Source: Corylus avellana (lineage: Eukaryota; Streptophyta; Magnoliopsida; Fagales; Betulaceae). From it: a DNA stretch of 64,000 nucleotides. The notes under the pieces are model-generated. The model searched no databases, was not told the origin of the DNA, and was given only the letters and a program-made list of their open reading frames with translations. Positions 36,344 through 52,927 of the stretch are shown piece after piece. The DNA is taken from contig NC_081549.1 in NCBI RefSeq assembly GCF_901000735.1, positions 20,411,584 through 20,475,583 on the forward strand, read 5' to 3'. Positions within the stretch are counted from its first letter, which is position 1. The number at the start of each line of letters is the position of its first letter. Made by a program: the position numbers and the translations under genes.

Positions 36344-36507
36344 GGAATGCTATACTTACTCTCATTTTTTTTTATTTTTTTTTATCCCAATAAGTGGCTT
36401 TTAAAACTACCATTAAATATAAAATAGATTTTTATTGGATTTTGCTGATGGTAGTTTTAAAAGCGACTTATTAGTGTAAAAAAATTAAAAATAAGTATAG
36501 CATTATT
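36344..36507. mobile_element. Palindromic MITE
   Basis: The left arm GGAATGCTATACTTACT with CCAATAAGTGGCTTTTAAAA and CTACCATT is mirrored by GATGGTAGTTTTAAAAGCGA, CTTATTAGTG and ATAAGTATAGCATTATTC. The arms cover almost the entire element. It is non-coding and no secure target duplication was seen. Confidence 0.6.
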
Positions 36508-37180
36508 CTAATTGTATGCATTTGTCATGCATAATTGAAGGGGTTGTAAGGTCAAATTAAAAAGGCATGACTTTTATGGGAACGTAGTATATATGCATGA
36601 TGATTTGACCATATGAGCATGATCTCAATCCCTAACTAACGAACTACCCACGCAGCACAAATCGTGATTTATTTTTTATTTATTTATTTTCCTCTCTCAC
36701 ATTTCATGTGTGGGCCGTAAAGCCCTTTCTTTTTTGACTTTCTGGTTGCAGCTTTCTGCTTTTTTTTGCATTCCTAATCATTTTCCCCTCTTATTTTGGG
36801 AGGGGCATAAGACAGTTTTATTCATGAGAAACGGTGTTCAGGCAATTCAGATATTTACTGCTCAAAAAAATCTTGATTCCACCTTCATGCAAGCCTAGTT
36901 GGTTCGAAGAGAAAATTAAAAATGGCAAAATACTGAATAAATACGAAATGGGTACTCACATCCAAAAGAATGGGCCGACACGCCCTACCTGCTCAGGCAA
37001 GTATTTGGGCGGCCCGAATAAGTAGGGTTTGAACTATCTAAGCACCTATCTTATCTTACTATTCATTACATTGAATAGAAAATACAAATCTTACAAAATG
37101 GAAGGAATTAATTGTTACAATTAATTTAAATATGGGTAATTCCGCTAATAATATTTTAGTCTTAAAATCAATTAAGAAAT
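36508..37180. other. Intergenic DNA
   Basis: No gene is supported. The segment at 36972-37030 (GCAAGTATTTGGGCGGCCCG) is related, in inverted orientation, to 27738-27805 (CCAAATACTTGTTCGG and the GGTAAGTAGG-type words), suggesting a shared dispersed repeat. Confidence 0.4.
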
Positions 37181-37361
37181 GAGAAATGCGAGGTGTTTTT
37201 CTAATGTTTTTTTGGTGTTCTCTCAATGGTGATGTTACTTTTAAAATCACCAATTGATTAAAAGTCAATAATGATAATCTTAAATTCAACGATAATTTTA
37301 AAAGTCACGTCACAGTTGAGAAGACGTAAAAAGAATATTAGAAAAACACCTAACATTTTCC
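37181..37361. mobile_element. Mutator-type MITE (181 bp)
   Basis: Ends are GAGAAATGCGAGGTGTTTTT and AAAAACACCTAACATTTTCC. Inner arms TTACTTTTAAAATCACC and ATAATTTTAAAAGTCACG pair. Flanks TTAAGAAAT (37172-37180) and TTAAGAAAA (37362-37370) match in 8 of 9. Its core is shared with the element at 7182-7315. Confidence 0.65.
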
Positions 37362-38067
37362 TTAAGAAAAATACGTAAGTAAGAAAAAAGCATTATAAAA
37401 TCTTAAATTTTAAATGCAATAAAATAAACTAAACATAAAAAAATTCAAACAAAACAATAAAATCTTAATCTAAAAGAGAAAATCAATTGTCAACCAAATG
37501 CAGCTGGGATCGTGTTTTGGTGACAAAATTCTTTTCTTCTGTACTTTCATTAATTAACCGACTCCGAACAAAAGTCTACTGAAACGACAATGGTTCAATT
37601 TAATTTTTGTTATTTTCCTTAATTTAGCAAACACCAAAAACATTGGTGTTTGTCGTAACAAAGGAGAGCCGGGTGTTGCCTGGCCATTTCACCCCCATCC
37701 CGTTTCGAGATGAGAGAGAGAGAGAGAGAGAGAGGGGAATGATGAAAATGCAGAAAAGCAAAAAAGTAGTGAAAAAGTTCCTTTACGCACGCACATGTAT
37801 TGTGATAGCTAGAATCAAAAAAGAAAATGAAAAAATAAATAAATTACTAAAATCACATTATTACTGCTACTGCTCGCAGTAGAGATTTATAGAGAGAAAG
37901 AAAGAAAAAGAGGGTGTGGAAGACTGAGTAACCAACCTTGGATCCAAAACCAACACATTCACTCAACACTCACAGTCTTCACACTTCCTCTCTTTCTCTG
38001 TGTCAGTGCTGAGCAATGAGCACCGTCTGATTATTCGACCTCCACCGTTCGATCTCTCCTCCGCCCA
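37362..38067 (+). promoter_or_regulatory. Upstream region and leader of the BSK gene, with GA microsatellite
   Basis: Contains a (GA)n run at 37712-37734 and a pyrimidine-rich leader (about 37970-38060) just before the ATG at 38068. No open frame of its own is convincing. Confidence 0.45.
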
Positions 38068-42139
<4,072 letters not shown>

Positions 42140-43674
42140 ATTCTTTCTTTCTTTTTTTTAGTGGGGTTTTTTTTTTTTTTTTACTATATAGTTATGCTTA
42201 GTCTTTTGTATCTATCCTTCATTTGCCATTTTGGAAAAAACTACTGTTGGTTTAATTATTATCTTCCTGCGGTTTATTGTTAATCTGGCAAGGGTCTGTT
42301 TTTGAAAATTTTACCTGTAGAGTAAATCCCATTTGATTATTTGTATTTTGGCCCGTCCCTTCTCCCTGCCAATCATCCTATTGGAAGGTCTTTGTCGTTT
42401 AGTTGTGGAGATGCCGTTTTTCCCTATTTTGCATGCCTTTCTTGTACCTTTTTTTTTTTTTTTTTCATAAAAGAGGCTACAGGGAATCACTAATTCACTT
42501 TGTATTAATTTGTTTAAGTGTGTTGTCGGGGGTTTTAGGTATATAAACTAACACAACATTCTATATGGCATTTACTGCGTTTATAAATTGACGTCTCAAT
42601 TTATGTGTCACTCGCTTTTATAAAATATGGATTGTCATGTGAGTTTGTAAGAAAATTATAGTAAAAGTTATAGTACCAAAAACTTTTTTTTTTGTTTAAT
42701 GCAACACTATTTTCAACACCACTAAACAAAGACTTCTGAATTTTTATTTTTATTTAATAGTTTCATAATGGACTACCTTAATTTCAGCTTTACATTAATA
42801 ATGAATTTGTAATTGTTGCTTAACCGTGTTTAACAACATGATTGATAGCCACTCTCTGTCTTACTTGTGGGCCTGTGGCCATTAACATATGGGACAAAGT
42901 TGAATCATATTTTTTTTCCATGGATTATGATTTTTCAAATAGGTTCTTGATACTGTAACAGATAAGACTGAAAGCAATGGGTAGACGTGGAAGACTGTTC
43001 TTGGGTGAGGAACCATTTAGCTTAAGCCAAACATTTTATCTTGGCTTAAGCAATTTTTAAGGTATTGCTGTGGATCTTGATCCGTGAAAAAATATCCTTC
43101 CAACCCAAATCATTTTTAACCCAACCCCAAGTGCTCTATGCGTACTTTGGGAGGTGGGAGTTGGGGTTAACCAATTCATTTCCCTAAAAAAGAGATTATC
43201 TTTTGATTATAGGCTGTTGTCGAATTTTTCAAGAAAGATAACCAAGGCTATAGCCTTTGTAATTATCTTCTTGGAAATCACATGCATTCGTACAAATATT
43301 AAATTCCAAAAACAGGAATCTTCAAGGAAACAAGATATCACCATGCAAGAAAATTAAGCGGGGCAATACAAATATACAATTCAATACAACCCTTCAAGTA
43401 TTTTGCCAGAAAAAAACCAAATACATTAATTTTGAAACTTGGAAAGCAGAAAAGCCTGATAGAAGTTGTTGTAATATATGAGGAATATTCAAACATTGGT
43501 AAAAACCAAACTCTACAAGTATGGAGGAGCAGATTAAGTTGTATTTTTATCTATATAAACCTACCAAGGCTTGAATGTTGAAACTCTCCTTTCACAGCAA
43601 CAATTTTGTAAGACTTTTTTGTTTTTTTTTTTAACTTTTCTAAACCCTTCACTCAACAGCTCTTTTACAGAATT
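42140..43674. other. Convergent 3' regions of the BSK and RING-CH genes
   Basis: The two flanking genes face each other, so both 3' UTRs fall here. Otherwise AT-rich with poly-T tracts (42170-42182, 42450-42466); no gene recognised. Confidence 0.45.
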
Positions 43675-46057
43675 TTACGATGATGGCACATTAAAGTGAA
43701 AGAGCCACGACAAGACAAATGCAAAGACCATGCAAGCAAGCAGGAAATTCAGGAACCGGTGGCCATGCCAGAAGCTTCGTGACTCCGATACGGGCACTTG
43801 TGCCAAGACTGTAGTTGCAGCTGTGGCATTGTTTGTCTCATTTGAATGCTCCGTGGACTCGATCTCATTTGATGCAAAGACATTATGTGCAACAGAATGA
43901 CATATCTCACAGGTCCTAGAACAAAAAACCAAGCCAACTGAAATAAATATAGAAGTAATGAAACTCAAAGATGAGATCATAGAAAACTTCAACAAAGTAA
44001 AGGGAACTGTCTTAGAAAATAGCATGTAAAATGACCACTACGATGCCCAGAATTGACAGCTTTATACATTTTATATCCAATTATGTAATCTCAAGCAGCT
44101 GCCATGGTGATGATAAAGGAAAATAAGCCGCGAGAGGAAGCTATGTGAAAGCAATGGGGGTGCAAAACAATATCTGGAAAGCCTACAATCAAGAACTGGA
44201 ATTTGATAAGCTAGAAAAGCTAACAGGCCAAGCAGAAAAACAAATTACTAGTGCAAACTTGACAAGCTCTCTATCATACATAAAGATGAAATATTACTTC
44301 TAAAAAAATGAAAATATGATGCCTTTATTAACCAAGGCATTTGTATATAGCACAAGCTTGATGCCTTCATTGACTAAGGCATCACAGCTAGCATCTGACT
44401 GGCATCCTCTGCTAACTATAAAATATGCAGTTGTTGAGAAGCCTAGGACAGAACAAACTAAAATCTTTGCCATTATGAGAAGGAATCATCTCTAGGCCAA
44501 TAAAAATAGGTTCACCGGATACAATTCTCTATTGGGTTTTACAATTTTTTTTTAAGAAATGCCACAAAAAAACTGTGGTTGGCAGGATATGGATTGTGAT
44601 CAAATAATTTTTAAAGCATAAGTCCAACCCCATCTGATTAAAACTATATCTGGGCCAATCAATCACACAGTTCTAATCAGTTGAGTATTTGATAATAGCT
44701 GTTGGGATACTACCATGGTTTTAAGTAATGGTATCGAGATCGATCTTGCCGGCAAGCGAAACCAGTATAGACACATGTATGACACGTGGCAATAGTGAGC
44801 ACAAAAGATTTTAAGGATCAGAACAAGTATCAGGGCATCTGTTTGACTAATTCAGTACCTAAGATACTCTTCAATTGTGAATATATAAATATCATTAGAA
44901 ACAGGGGGTGAATAGGATGCACATAAGCAATTAGAATATATTTTTATTAAGTGGCACACCAGCAAGCAATAATCTTCCACCAGGACAAATGGATTCATCA
45001 ATAAGTGGTCAAATCTCCACTTACATAAAGGTTAGCTAGGGAGATCAGAAGGAAGCTCCGGAGAGATTCCTAAACTTCAAAAAAGTTAAGAGCATTAAGG
45101 AATCGTCGGTGTACTTAGACATATCACCACGACTTCAGAATGCTTTACTATTTTACTTTTCTCCGGCATCTTCTTTAACTTTCACAGATCAAAATTCTTG
45201 TGCCCCACATCCTCTAAGCTGCTAGATCACAAACTATGCTTTACATCGAATTAATAAGTTAAGGTACTAAAAACCAACTTTCTGAGAGTGATTTGTTTAG
45301 TTATCATTAATTTTCCCTTATGGTGGATAATTATAAGTATCATTCCTTCAAGAAGAGGAAACCTCAGTCGAGAAAGGGTTTCAAAGTGTACACAATCACA
45401 ACCAGTAAAATATGACTATAATTTACAGTCAGACGAATGAAACTAAGACACATCCAGTACATTAACTCTCAAAAGAGTCAAAACATAACCTTCCATAATG
45501 CTACGAACCATCAATTGGGTTCGCAAAAAAGCACCAAAATCATGCAATAATATCAAAAATCAAAGAAAAAGCAAAAAGGATTTTGTTACTCACTTATTTC
45601 CCTTAATCTTGAACCAGGCCTCCGCACAGTTCTTGTGGGCTGCACCCAGATCATCCTTACAAGAACAACCCAACTCAATAGGAACCCCTGATTCATGGCT
45701 ATTACTTTCCAAACCCAGATGACAAATCCTACAATCCCTCTCCGTTTTCGCCAACTGCACCTTGACTTCGGGGACCCCACTCTCAATCTCCACCACCACG
45801 ACCGAGCAATCCGAGGCCGAAGACAAAGACGCTCTCCGAGAATCCGAGCCGTTCCCAATCTCAGGATCGTACACACAAGCGAAGCTGTACTCGTCGTAGG
45901 ACCCACCGGTCGTGGAATAGAACTGGGAATAGCACGAGCCCTCGTCGGCGTCTGAGAAGAACACACTACCATCTTCGCTGACGTCACTTCCAGTGACGGA
46001 GCGGCGGTGACCCCCTTGCTCCAAATCGGCGTGGTGAGACATTTCAACGGTTGACAT
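43675..46057 (-). CDS. RING-CH (RINGv) zinc finger membrane protein, MARCH-like E3 ligase candidate
   Basis: RING-CH proteins usually recruit an E2 enzyme to ubiquitinate membrane-associated targets. There are two exons: 46057-45594 (ATG at 46057, MSTVEMSHHADLEQ, donor GTGAGT) and 43915-43675 (acceptor TTCTAG). They are joined in phase 2 to give 234 aa. The N-terminal about 100 residues are acidic and Ser-rich. A complete C4HC3 RINGv set is visible: Cys109, Cys112, Cys131, Cys133, His141, Cys144, Cys157, Cys160; the last two lie in exon 2, so splicing is needed to complete the finger. A single C-terminal membrane segment (FLNFLLACMVFAFVLSWLF, about 207-226) ends near the terminus, consistent with tail anchoring. 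The intron is about 1.7 kb. In-frame sequence extends upstream of 46057 without an ATG. The substrate is unknown. Confidence 0.9.
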
Positions 46058-48506
46058 TTCGAAGACCCAGAAGCGAAGAGGGAAAAACACAAACAGAGCG
46101 TCCAATGCCTCAAAAAGTTTGCAGCTTGAGGACTGCAACTGTTTGTTTGAGTTTATCTGTTTATGAGAGAAAAATCTGAGAAATTTAAAGAAGTGGGTAT
46201 AGGATTAGGTGACCCATCTTCAACTCCATTAACGTTTGTCACCAAAAAAATTACAGTGCACCCAATTGAAAATTTTGATATGAGACATAATTTCAGGCTA
46301 CGACTGAAAAATGCAGAGAGAGGAAGCGAAAGAACAGAGGAGGATTAGACAGTTATACGGAGGTAAAGAATGGTTTGTCTCTGAGAGAGAGACTCTTCAA
46401 GCTTTTGAAGAAGTCTTGGTCTGAGGCCCGGCAGAGAGGCAACAGAAACGTGTAGTGGGTGCACTGAGAACACAGGACAGCGAGAGATTTCACTGATAAA
46501 GAAGTGTGTTGGGGTGTTGAACTAAAAAACAAAAAAGAAAAAAAGAAAAAGAAAAAGAAAGAAAAAAAGAAAAAGTTGTTGGAAGATTTCGTTCTAATAC
46601 TAGAATTTTTTGACAAATCAGTAGATTCTGTGTGTTGGATGGCATTCATCAGAGACTGCAAACAAGATCTTATTATCGATGTGGATCGGAGGACGCGTCT
46701 CCTTTGAGTGTCTGAGAGTCTGAAAATCAATGATTTTACAATTCGTTAAGGTAATAAAAATGCATGTCGGATTAACATGAACATTAATGTGTCAGATATT
46801 TATTTTTATTTCCAAAAATTATCCTTATGGCATATACTGTTTATAAAAAGACTGATTTGTCCATCTTATTGTAAAAGATCAGTGCTACAGAATGTGGAAG
46901 TGGGACATATATATGGTTTGGAGAAAAGGGGTAAAACCGTCAATACGGTTGTCCCCTTTAAATATACTGTCGTGTCCTTGTTAATTATTTCTTCTTTCGG
47001 CAAACTGACACTGTAATCACTGTAAGCTAGCAGATACAGGAGGGCTATTATTCACTGCATCATAAATTTTCCGTGAGATTCTCTTTTCGTTGTGAATGAA
47101 CCACCAGGATTTTGCAAAGATGAGATCTGGATATCGGTGGAATAATGGGGTCCATTTTGCAAAAAAAGTAAAGGGAAATCATCACACCGCTCTGGTTCTT
47201 GCCCGATTTCAAATTTTTTTTTTTTTTTTTAATTTAATTTTTAAAATCTTATTTTAACCCTTTATATATATATTTTTTCATTTCTCTTTTTTAATTCAAT
47301 GTTTCGGTCTAAAATGCCATTTCACATGCTACATGTTTTTTTAATTAAAAATAATAAACAGATGGAGGAGGGGTGATCCGCTGCCCCGCAGGGTAGCTCA
47401 TTACAGGATTAGCTTGCGCGGCCACCCCAAGTTTTCATTTTTGACCCCCCTTTTCTTTTCTTTTTTTCGCAATTTTCAATTCACTGCTTTTGTCTAAAAC
47501 TTAGTATTAATGGCATTAATGTCATAATACTTTTGCCACATTGGATGTCAGGTAGCGTAGAATTGAGTGTTTCATAATGATAAATTCATCAAAATACATA
47601 AACTTTGCCTCTTACATATTAGGAATAATAAAAGAAATTAAACCTAAGCCTATTATAGAAATTCTTAGAATAATAAAAGAAATTAATAAATTATTACAAT
47701 TAAATAAAATCTTAATTTAAATAACGTAAATAATAAAATAAAATATATTTGATTGTTGGATTATTTGATTTGTTGGAATAAAATCTTTATTAAAGTTCTC
47801 AATAGAGTAATCAAGTATTTCTTTCTTAGAATTTTGCCTTTATTTTTGTCTAATTTTTTAATCTTTCTTTTACGGTATGTTTTGACCTAATAAACATTAG
47901 AATTAGCCAAACCTCGTAAAACATGAATTTGTATATATTTGAATTAGTTCCAACGCCAATAAACTTGCTCAAATCAAATATCCAAAACTCGATATATGAC
48001 TTTTTTTTGTAAAATTAGTCAAGTGCAAATTTGACCAAAACGGGTAAAATTGGCTTATTAAAAAATTAATATTAATTTTATATATAAAAAAAAAAACTAA
48101 AATCTTGAAAGAAGTTTGCACCCCTAATAGAGATGTGGCTCACGTGACCACCCCAACAAGGATGGCTCCATCCTCCATCCCATTGCCGAGGGAGGCAAAG
48201 TACTGAGAATGATGAAAAAAAAAAGACGAGAATAGATATTCTTGCATTTTTCATTTTAAAAACATTAAAGTATACATTAAAATTGGATTGTTACCAAAAA
48301 CCTAGGGAATTTGATTTCTCTATACCATTTAGTTTAAGCAAATCGAAGAGGAGCATGTTTCAACGAAAAGATAGGCATAATTGTCCAACAAAAATAAAAT
48401 TATAATTCTACCATTCCATTGTTGGAACCCGCTCTTCTCCTGTTCATTTGAAACTGAGAGAATTTAAATAAGAGAACTTAAAAGAGTTGGAATGATTTTT
48501 TTTTTT
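46058..48506. other. RING-CH promoter side and intergenic DNA
   Basis: Leader and promoter of the minus-strand RING-CH gene lie next to 46057. An AG/A-rich purine tract occurs at about 46527-46575. A GC-richer fragment at 47375-47425 resembles the core of the element at 48507 and may be a relic of a related repeat. No gene is supported. Confidence 0.4.
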
Positions 48507-49143
48507 AAAGGATTAAATACTTAATTCCTCCCAAGGGTTTCAACACTTTATTTTTTGTCTCTTAGGGTTTTATTTGAATCGTAGAAGGTGCATGTGGTTT
48601 TAATAAAGATGAAGATGATACTTCCGTTAAAATTTCGTCCAAAACTTAAAGGAATGTTATGTTAGCACCAATCAAATGTCGCCATGTGTCATGTAATTAT
48701 TTTTTTAAAAAAATAAAAAGATTAAAAAAATATTTTTTCTTAAAAAAAAATAAATAAATAAAAAAATTGGGTGGCCATAGCTACCTCTTGGCCATTTGGG
48801 AGGTGGCTAGCTACCCCCTTTGGCCATGGGGGTGGCCAGGCCACCGCTAATGGGTCTTGGGGGTAGTTTAGGCTACTCCATTTTTATTTTTTTATTTTTT
48901 GAAAAAATAAATATTTTTAATATTTTTAATTAAAAAAAAAATTAAAAAATTAATTACATGAAACGTTGTGACATTTGATTGGTGTTGACGTGATGTTCCA
49001 TTAAGTTTTGGACAAAATTTTAACAAAAATATCATTTTCGTCTTTATCAAAATCACAAGTACCTCGTCCGATCCAAATAAAATTATAGAGAACAAAAAAT
49101 AAAGTGTTATTAAGCCCTAGAAAGAATTAGGTATTTAACCTTT
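48507..49143. mobile_element. Foldback element with about 200-bp inverted arms
   Basis: The left arm starts AAAGGATTAAATACTTAATT and the right arm ends AATTAGGTATTTAACCTTT. Matching inner pairs include TCAACACTTTATTTTTTGTC against GAACAAAAAATAAAGTGTTA, TTTCGTCCAAAACTTAA against TTAAGTTTTGGACAAAATTT, and CACCAATCAAATGTCGCCA against TGTGACATTTGATTGGTG. The core at about 48770-48880 is GC-richer, built from GGTGGCCA/TGGCCA words. There is no transposase. Confidence 0.72.
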
Positions 49144-51644
49144 TTTTTTTTTATTTTTTTTTATTTTTTTATTTATAACAGATACGCCACTGCGCATCGA
49201 ACACGCAAAGGCACATACGAAAATATGGGTGTGTTGACTGGTGGACCACCTCAAGGTCAGTCAGTGATGCCTTTGCGTGAAAAACACAAAAGCTATTATT
49301 GTTTTTAATTATATATTCATATGAACTTAGGAAAAACGAAAAAGAAGAAAATTCCAAATCTGGTCGTTACCCAAACCCCCTCCCCCCACCCCACCCTCCT
49401 ATGCCGACAATCACGCCACTACACCTCGATAAAGAGAGAAGTGGCCAATCAAATTCTTTTCATTTATAATTATAGGAAAGGAAAGGAATCTTCTTACTTA
49501 TTATATATGTCTTGTTTCTCTTAACTATTGCGTGATGTTTTCCTTCAAATTTACTTCCAACTCACATTTTCTAAGCTAATAATAATTGGGCCGATAAACC
49601 AAACAAATGAAGATATATTAATGCACATTTTTCTTCATGGATTTGAGGCCTTCACATGTTAATTTGCCATTCCAGGGTCTTCACCGATAAAACTAATAAA
49701 AAAAAGAAAGGCAAAATCAATCCACATGGTCTGCATCTTTATATAATCGTTTCGATTATTTAATTTTTATGGAATAGATCTCTCTAATTTAGTATTGTTC
49801 TCACATAAAGGCGGTTGGCCGCCTTAGATGAAGGGCCGCCACCTGAGTGGAGGTCGATCAGACACTCTTTTTAAAAAAAAATTATTTATTTATTTTCTAT
49901 TTAGAAAAGATTTGTATTTAAATATAATAAAGCATGTTATTTTTTATTTTTTTATAAATATAATAAAGCATTTAAAAAAGACCAGATTCAAAAAGAGGTC
50001 AATGTTATACGTTAACGTAACAGATACTTCAATCTTGAGCCATTAGATTGGAATCTTATCCGAATTCCACTTTTTTCTTCTTTTATCCACTCTTGGTTGC
50101 GACTCAGTTGAGTCAGTTCCACTTGTAACATCAGAATATTATTTCAACCAACGACAATAAATAAAACAAGAAACATTGTAAATCGCTTTAACACGTAAAA
50201 GGTGAACAAAGGCACATTGCCACTGATGCTCCTGGTTTTATGGGGATGCACTACTACTGTTGAATGAATCTTCCATCTGGTTTTTTCTAATATTTCTTCC
50301 CTTTCTTTTATTTTCCTTTCACAGGATCAGTTTGCCAACAACTAAAGGAAACACAAGCGGGGGCCAGTTTATGGGTTCAGTTCAAACTTGGAGCATATGA
50401 TAATTAATATAGAGTCTTCGGAGGTTTAGTTGTGTTTGTTCACCTGACAATCAACACGTACATTGGGGTCTACAAGTCACCTAGTTCATTACATTACACC
50501 AACCACAAAAAGTAGCAACTTTTCGGGATTAGAAATCCAAAAAAATAGGGTTAGGATTTCCAATTGAATTTACTTCTGATGGAGTAAGGAAACTTTGTCC
50601 GAGCAAGGAGCTCTCAGCGTAAGAAGGGCTTTTCTGTTTGAGTAGGAGAGTCTCTCTCACAATTTAACTCTTATTACTCTTGCTCTCTCTTCTTTGAGTA
50701 GAGAAGAACAAAAGATCAGGATGCGAGAAATAAGCTGCCTACTTGTTCTAATGAGAATCACTTTTGGTTTGACTATTGTTTATGTAGACATGATTTTCCA
50801 GCATTCTCAGTTTAGTTAAGAATTTACAAACTATAATCTATCATCCTCTCTTAATAATATGAACTTTAATTATTCGGCATCGCTTAGGACCAAGAGAAAA
50901 TGAGCAAAAAAACCTAACGGCATCACAAAGTTCTTCCACAATGAAAATCAACGACACAATTACTAACTAAACAATTAGATAGGAAATTGGGAATTGACCT
51001 TAGAAAGCAAACCTCAAAAACTCTCGGACCCACTGTGCTATGATTCCTACACTATAATGCTTTCCAAGCTTCAATCTGCACAACTCGAATCCAAGAAAAC
51101 ATTACTAGAATCATAATTAATGCACTTTCAAGTGTTTATTTTTAAGTGAATCGAAATATATATATATAAAAGTGCACATTCCCTTATGGTAAAAATTACT
51201 GTTGAATTTAAATTTAATAATAATTTATTTAAAATTCAATAATAATTTTTACTTTCACGTTAAAAAAAAATAAAAATTACCATTGAAAGTAAGCACTGAA
51301 AAAGTGCATATACATATTCCTCGTCACAAAAGACAAGAGTAACAAAATAAATAAGAGCATGCTTTGACGTTGAAAATACAAAAACACTAGCACGATCCTC
51401 GAGAAAGTGTGTTGCTATGTTGCAAAAATATAGGAGGTTTTTTTGGCTGTTACTGCGTTGCTGTCATTTTTTTTCTTTCTAAAACACAAATATTGTGTAG
51501 CAAATGAGTTTCGAGTTAAATGGGTATTAGATGGGTTGAATTTTTGGGCTGTTCGCAATTGTATGGGTTTTAATTTTGGATTGTTTACTTTCTTTTTTTC
51601 ATATGAGGTTTGGGTAAATATGGGCCCAACCTAGTTTTTGTTGG

Positions 51645-51680
<36 letters not shown>

Positions 51681-52299
51681 TTGTCGTGACAATTATCTCA
51701 CAATGATGCCGTCGACCCCCTAGACCCCTTCGATTCCGTCCTGCAAGCATATTATTGCATACTACAAACTCAACTGTAGACAGAACAACATCTTACCGTC
51801 TTACTGGCTCACTGAGTATCAAATGGGAACCACGACGGTGACAGAACAATAGTAAAAAGGAATGTTGTCCATGAGATACTTATTAGCAACTAAATTATGT
51901 GGGAGTGAGCCGGGCTTTTGGACCACTTTGATGGTGTCTAGTTGCTGGAGTTTTTTTCTTCCCTAGACAAACCAATTTGACTGTTCACGCAGGCTGGTTA
52001 ATAACCGGCCCGCATTGCCCACCTGCCAACCGCCCTTGTTTCGGGTGGCACAATGCATAACACGAGCAGGGGTGGAGGTGGTGATTAACCACATCCACCT
52101 ACCCTTTATATATATATTAAACATACCAAAAAGACGTCGCTAGAAGAGCACAACAAGATGGCATAGAAAAAGAGGAGGCGGCGGCCGAGGGGGGTGCCGG
52201 GGAAGAGGGAACGTTTATGACGCATGGGGATGCATATTAAACATCCAGAATTAAATTTTTGAAATTGATGACAAAAGGTTTCCAGTACTTCTGGGAGTC
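49144..52299. other. Intergenic DNA, no gene recognised
   Basis: Contains poly-T (49141-49170), an imperfect AT-rich inverted repeat at about 51170-51330 (AAAAGTGCACATT against AAAAAGTGCATAT) and a (TA)n run at 51648-51678. GC-richer patches at about 51975-52110 (AATAACCGGCCCGC, GGTTAACC-like words) and 52160-52210 are also present. None encodes a recognisable protein. Confidence 0.4.
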
Positions 52300-52608
52300 A
52301 GAAGTGCAGGGACTGGAAATTGCAATTCGGCACTGTGGATTCAGTTCCTCTTGGAGTTCCCAAAGTCGAGTTCAGCCAATCCAGGCCGTTGATTCCAAAC
52401 TGTGAGGCCATGATCTTGCCAAAACTTGATGCAGAGAGGAGGAGGGGAAATTTTCAACAAGATAAGTATAGCTGAATCCAGATACTTGGACAAGCTTTGC
52501 TTGACTGAAAAAAGTTGCTCCAAGTTATTTATAGCCAACTCCAAGTACACGCTACCGAGCGCTACTAATGCAAAGATAGATTGCCAAGTTCTCTACTAAA
52601 GTTTGCCT
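52300..52608 (-). other. Probable 3' UTR exon of the R2R3-MYB gene
   Basis: Six bases past the MYB stop codon (TAG at 52928-52930) a consensus donor ACTG|GTAAG occurs. A good acceptor, TATGTTGCAG, ends near 52609 on the same strand. The downstream stretch is complex, GC-richer DNA with an open frame that matches nothing I recognise. Its left end is a guess. With the stop so close to the junction, the spliced 3' UTR should escape nonsense-mediated decay. Confidence 0.45.
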
Positions 52609-52927
52609 CCTGCAACATACCAAGAAACTAATCATTAAGAATAATGGTAAAAGGCGCCCAAGCTAATAGAAGGACCACTGGAAAACTTCTAATTGATTTC
52701 TTCTCTTTTCTATAATCCATGATTTATAATGTTTCTTAGGTAAGTCTTCTGGTGGGAAAATTTAAATGGCCGATCACACAATACTACCACAAAGATCACA
52801 GTTAAACAAATTTTCTTCTAGATCTGTTACCTTGTGAAGTCACCTTTTAACATGGAGATATAATCATTGAATTTAATCCAATCCCCTCAACTTCAACTCG
52901 CAAAAAAGAAAATGGTTTCTTACCAGT

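Noticed and set aside
35982..36560. Possible LTR or retrotransposon boundary in AT-rich DNA
   Set aside because: No primer-binding site, polypurine tract or paired LTR; only the palindromic MITE at 36344 is supported.
45586..46113. 175-codon minus-strand frame overlapping the RING-CH first exon
   Set aside because: The neighbouring frame carries the RINGv cysteines and good splice phase; this one is a shadow.
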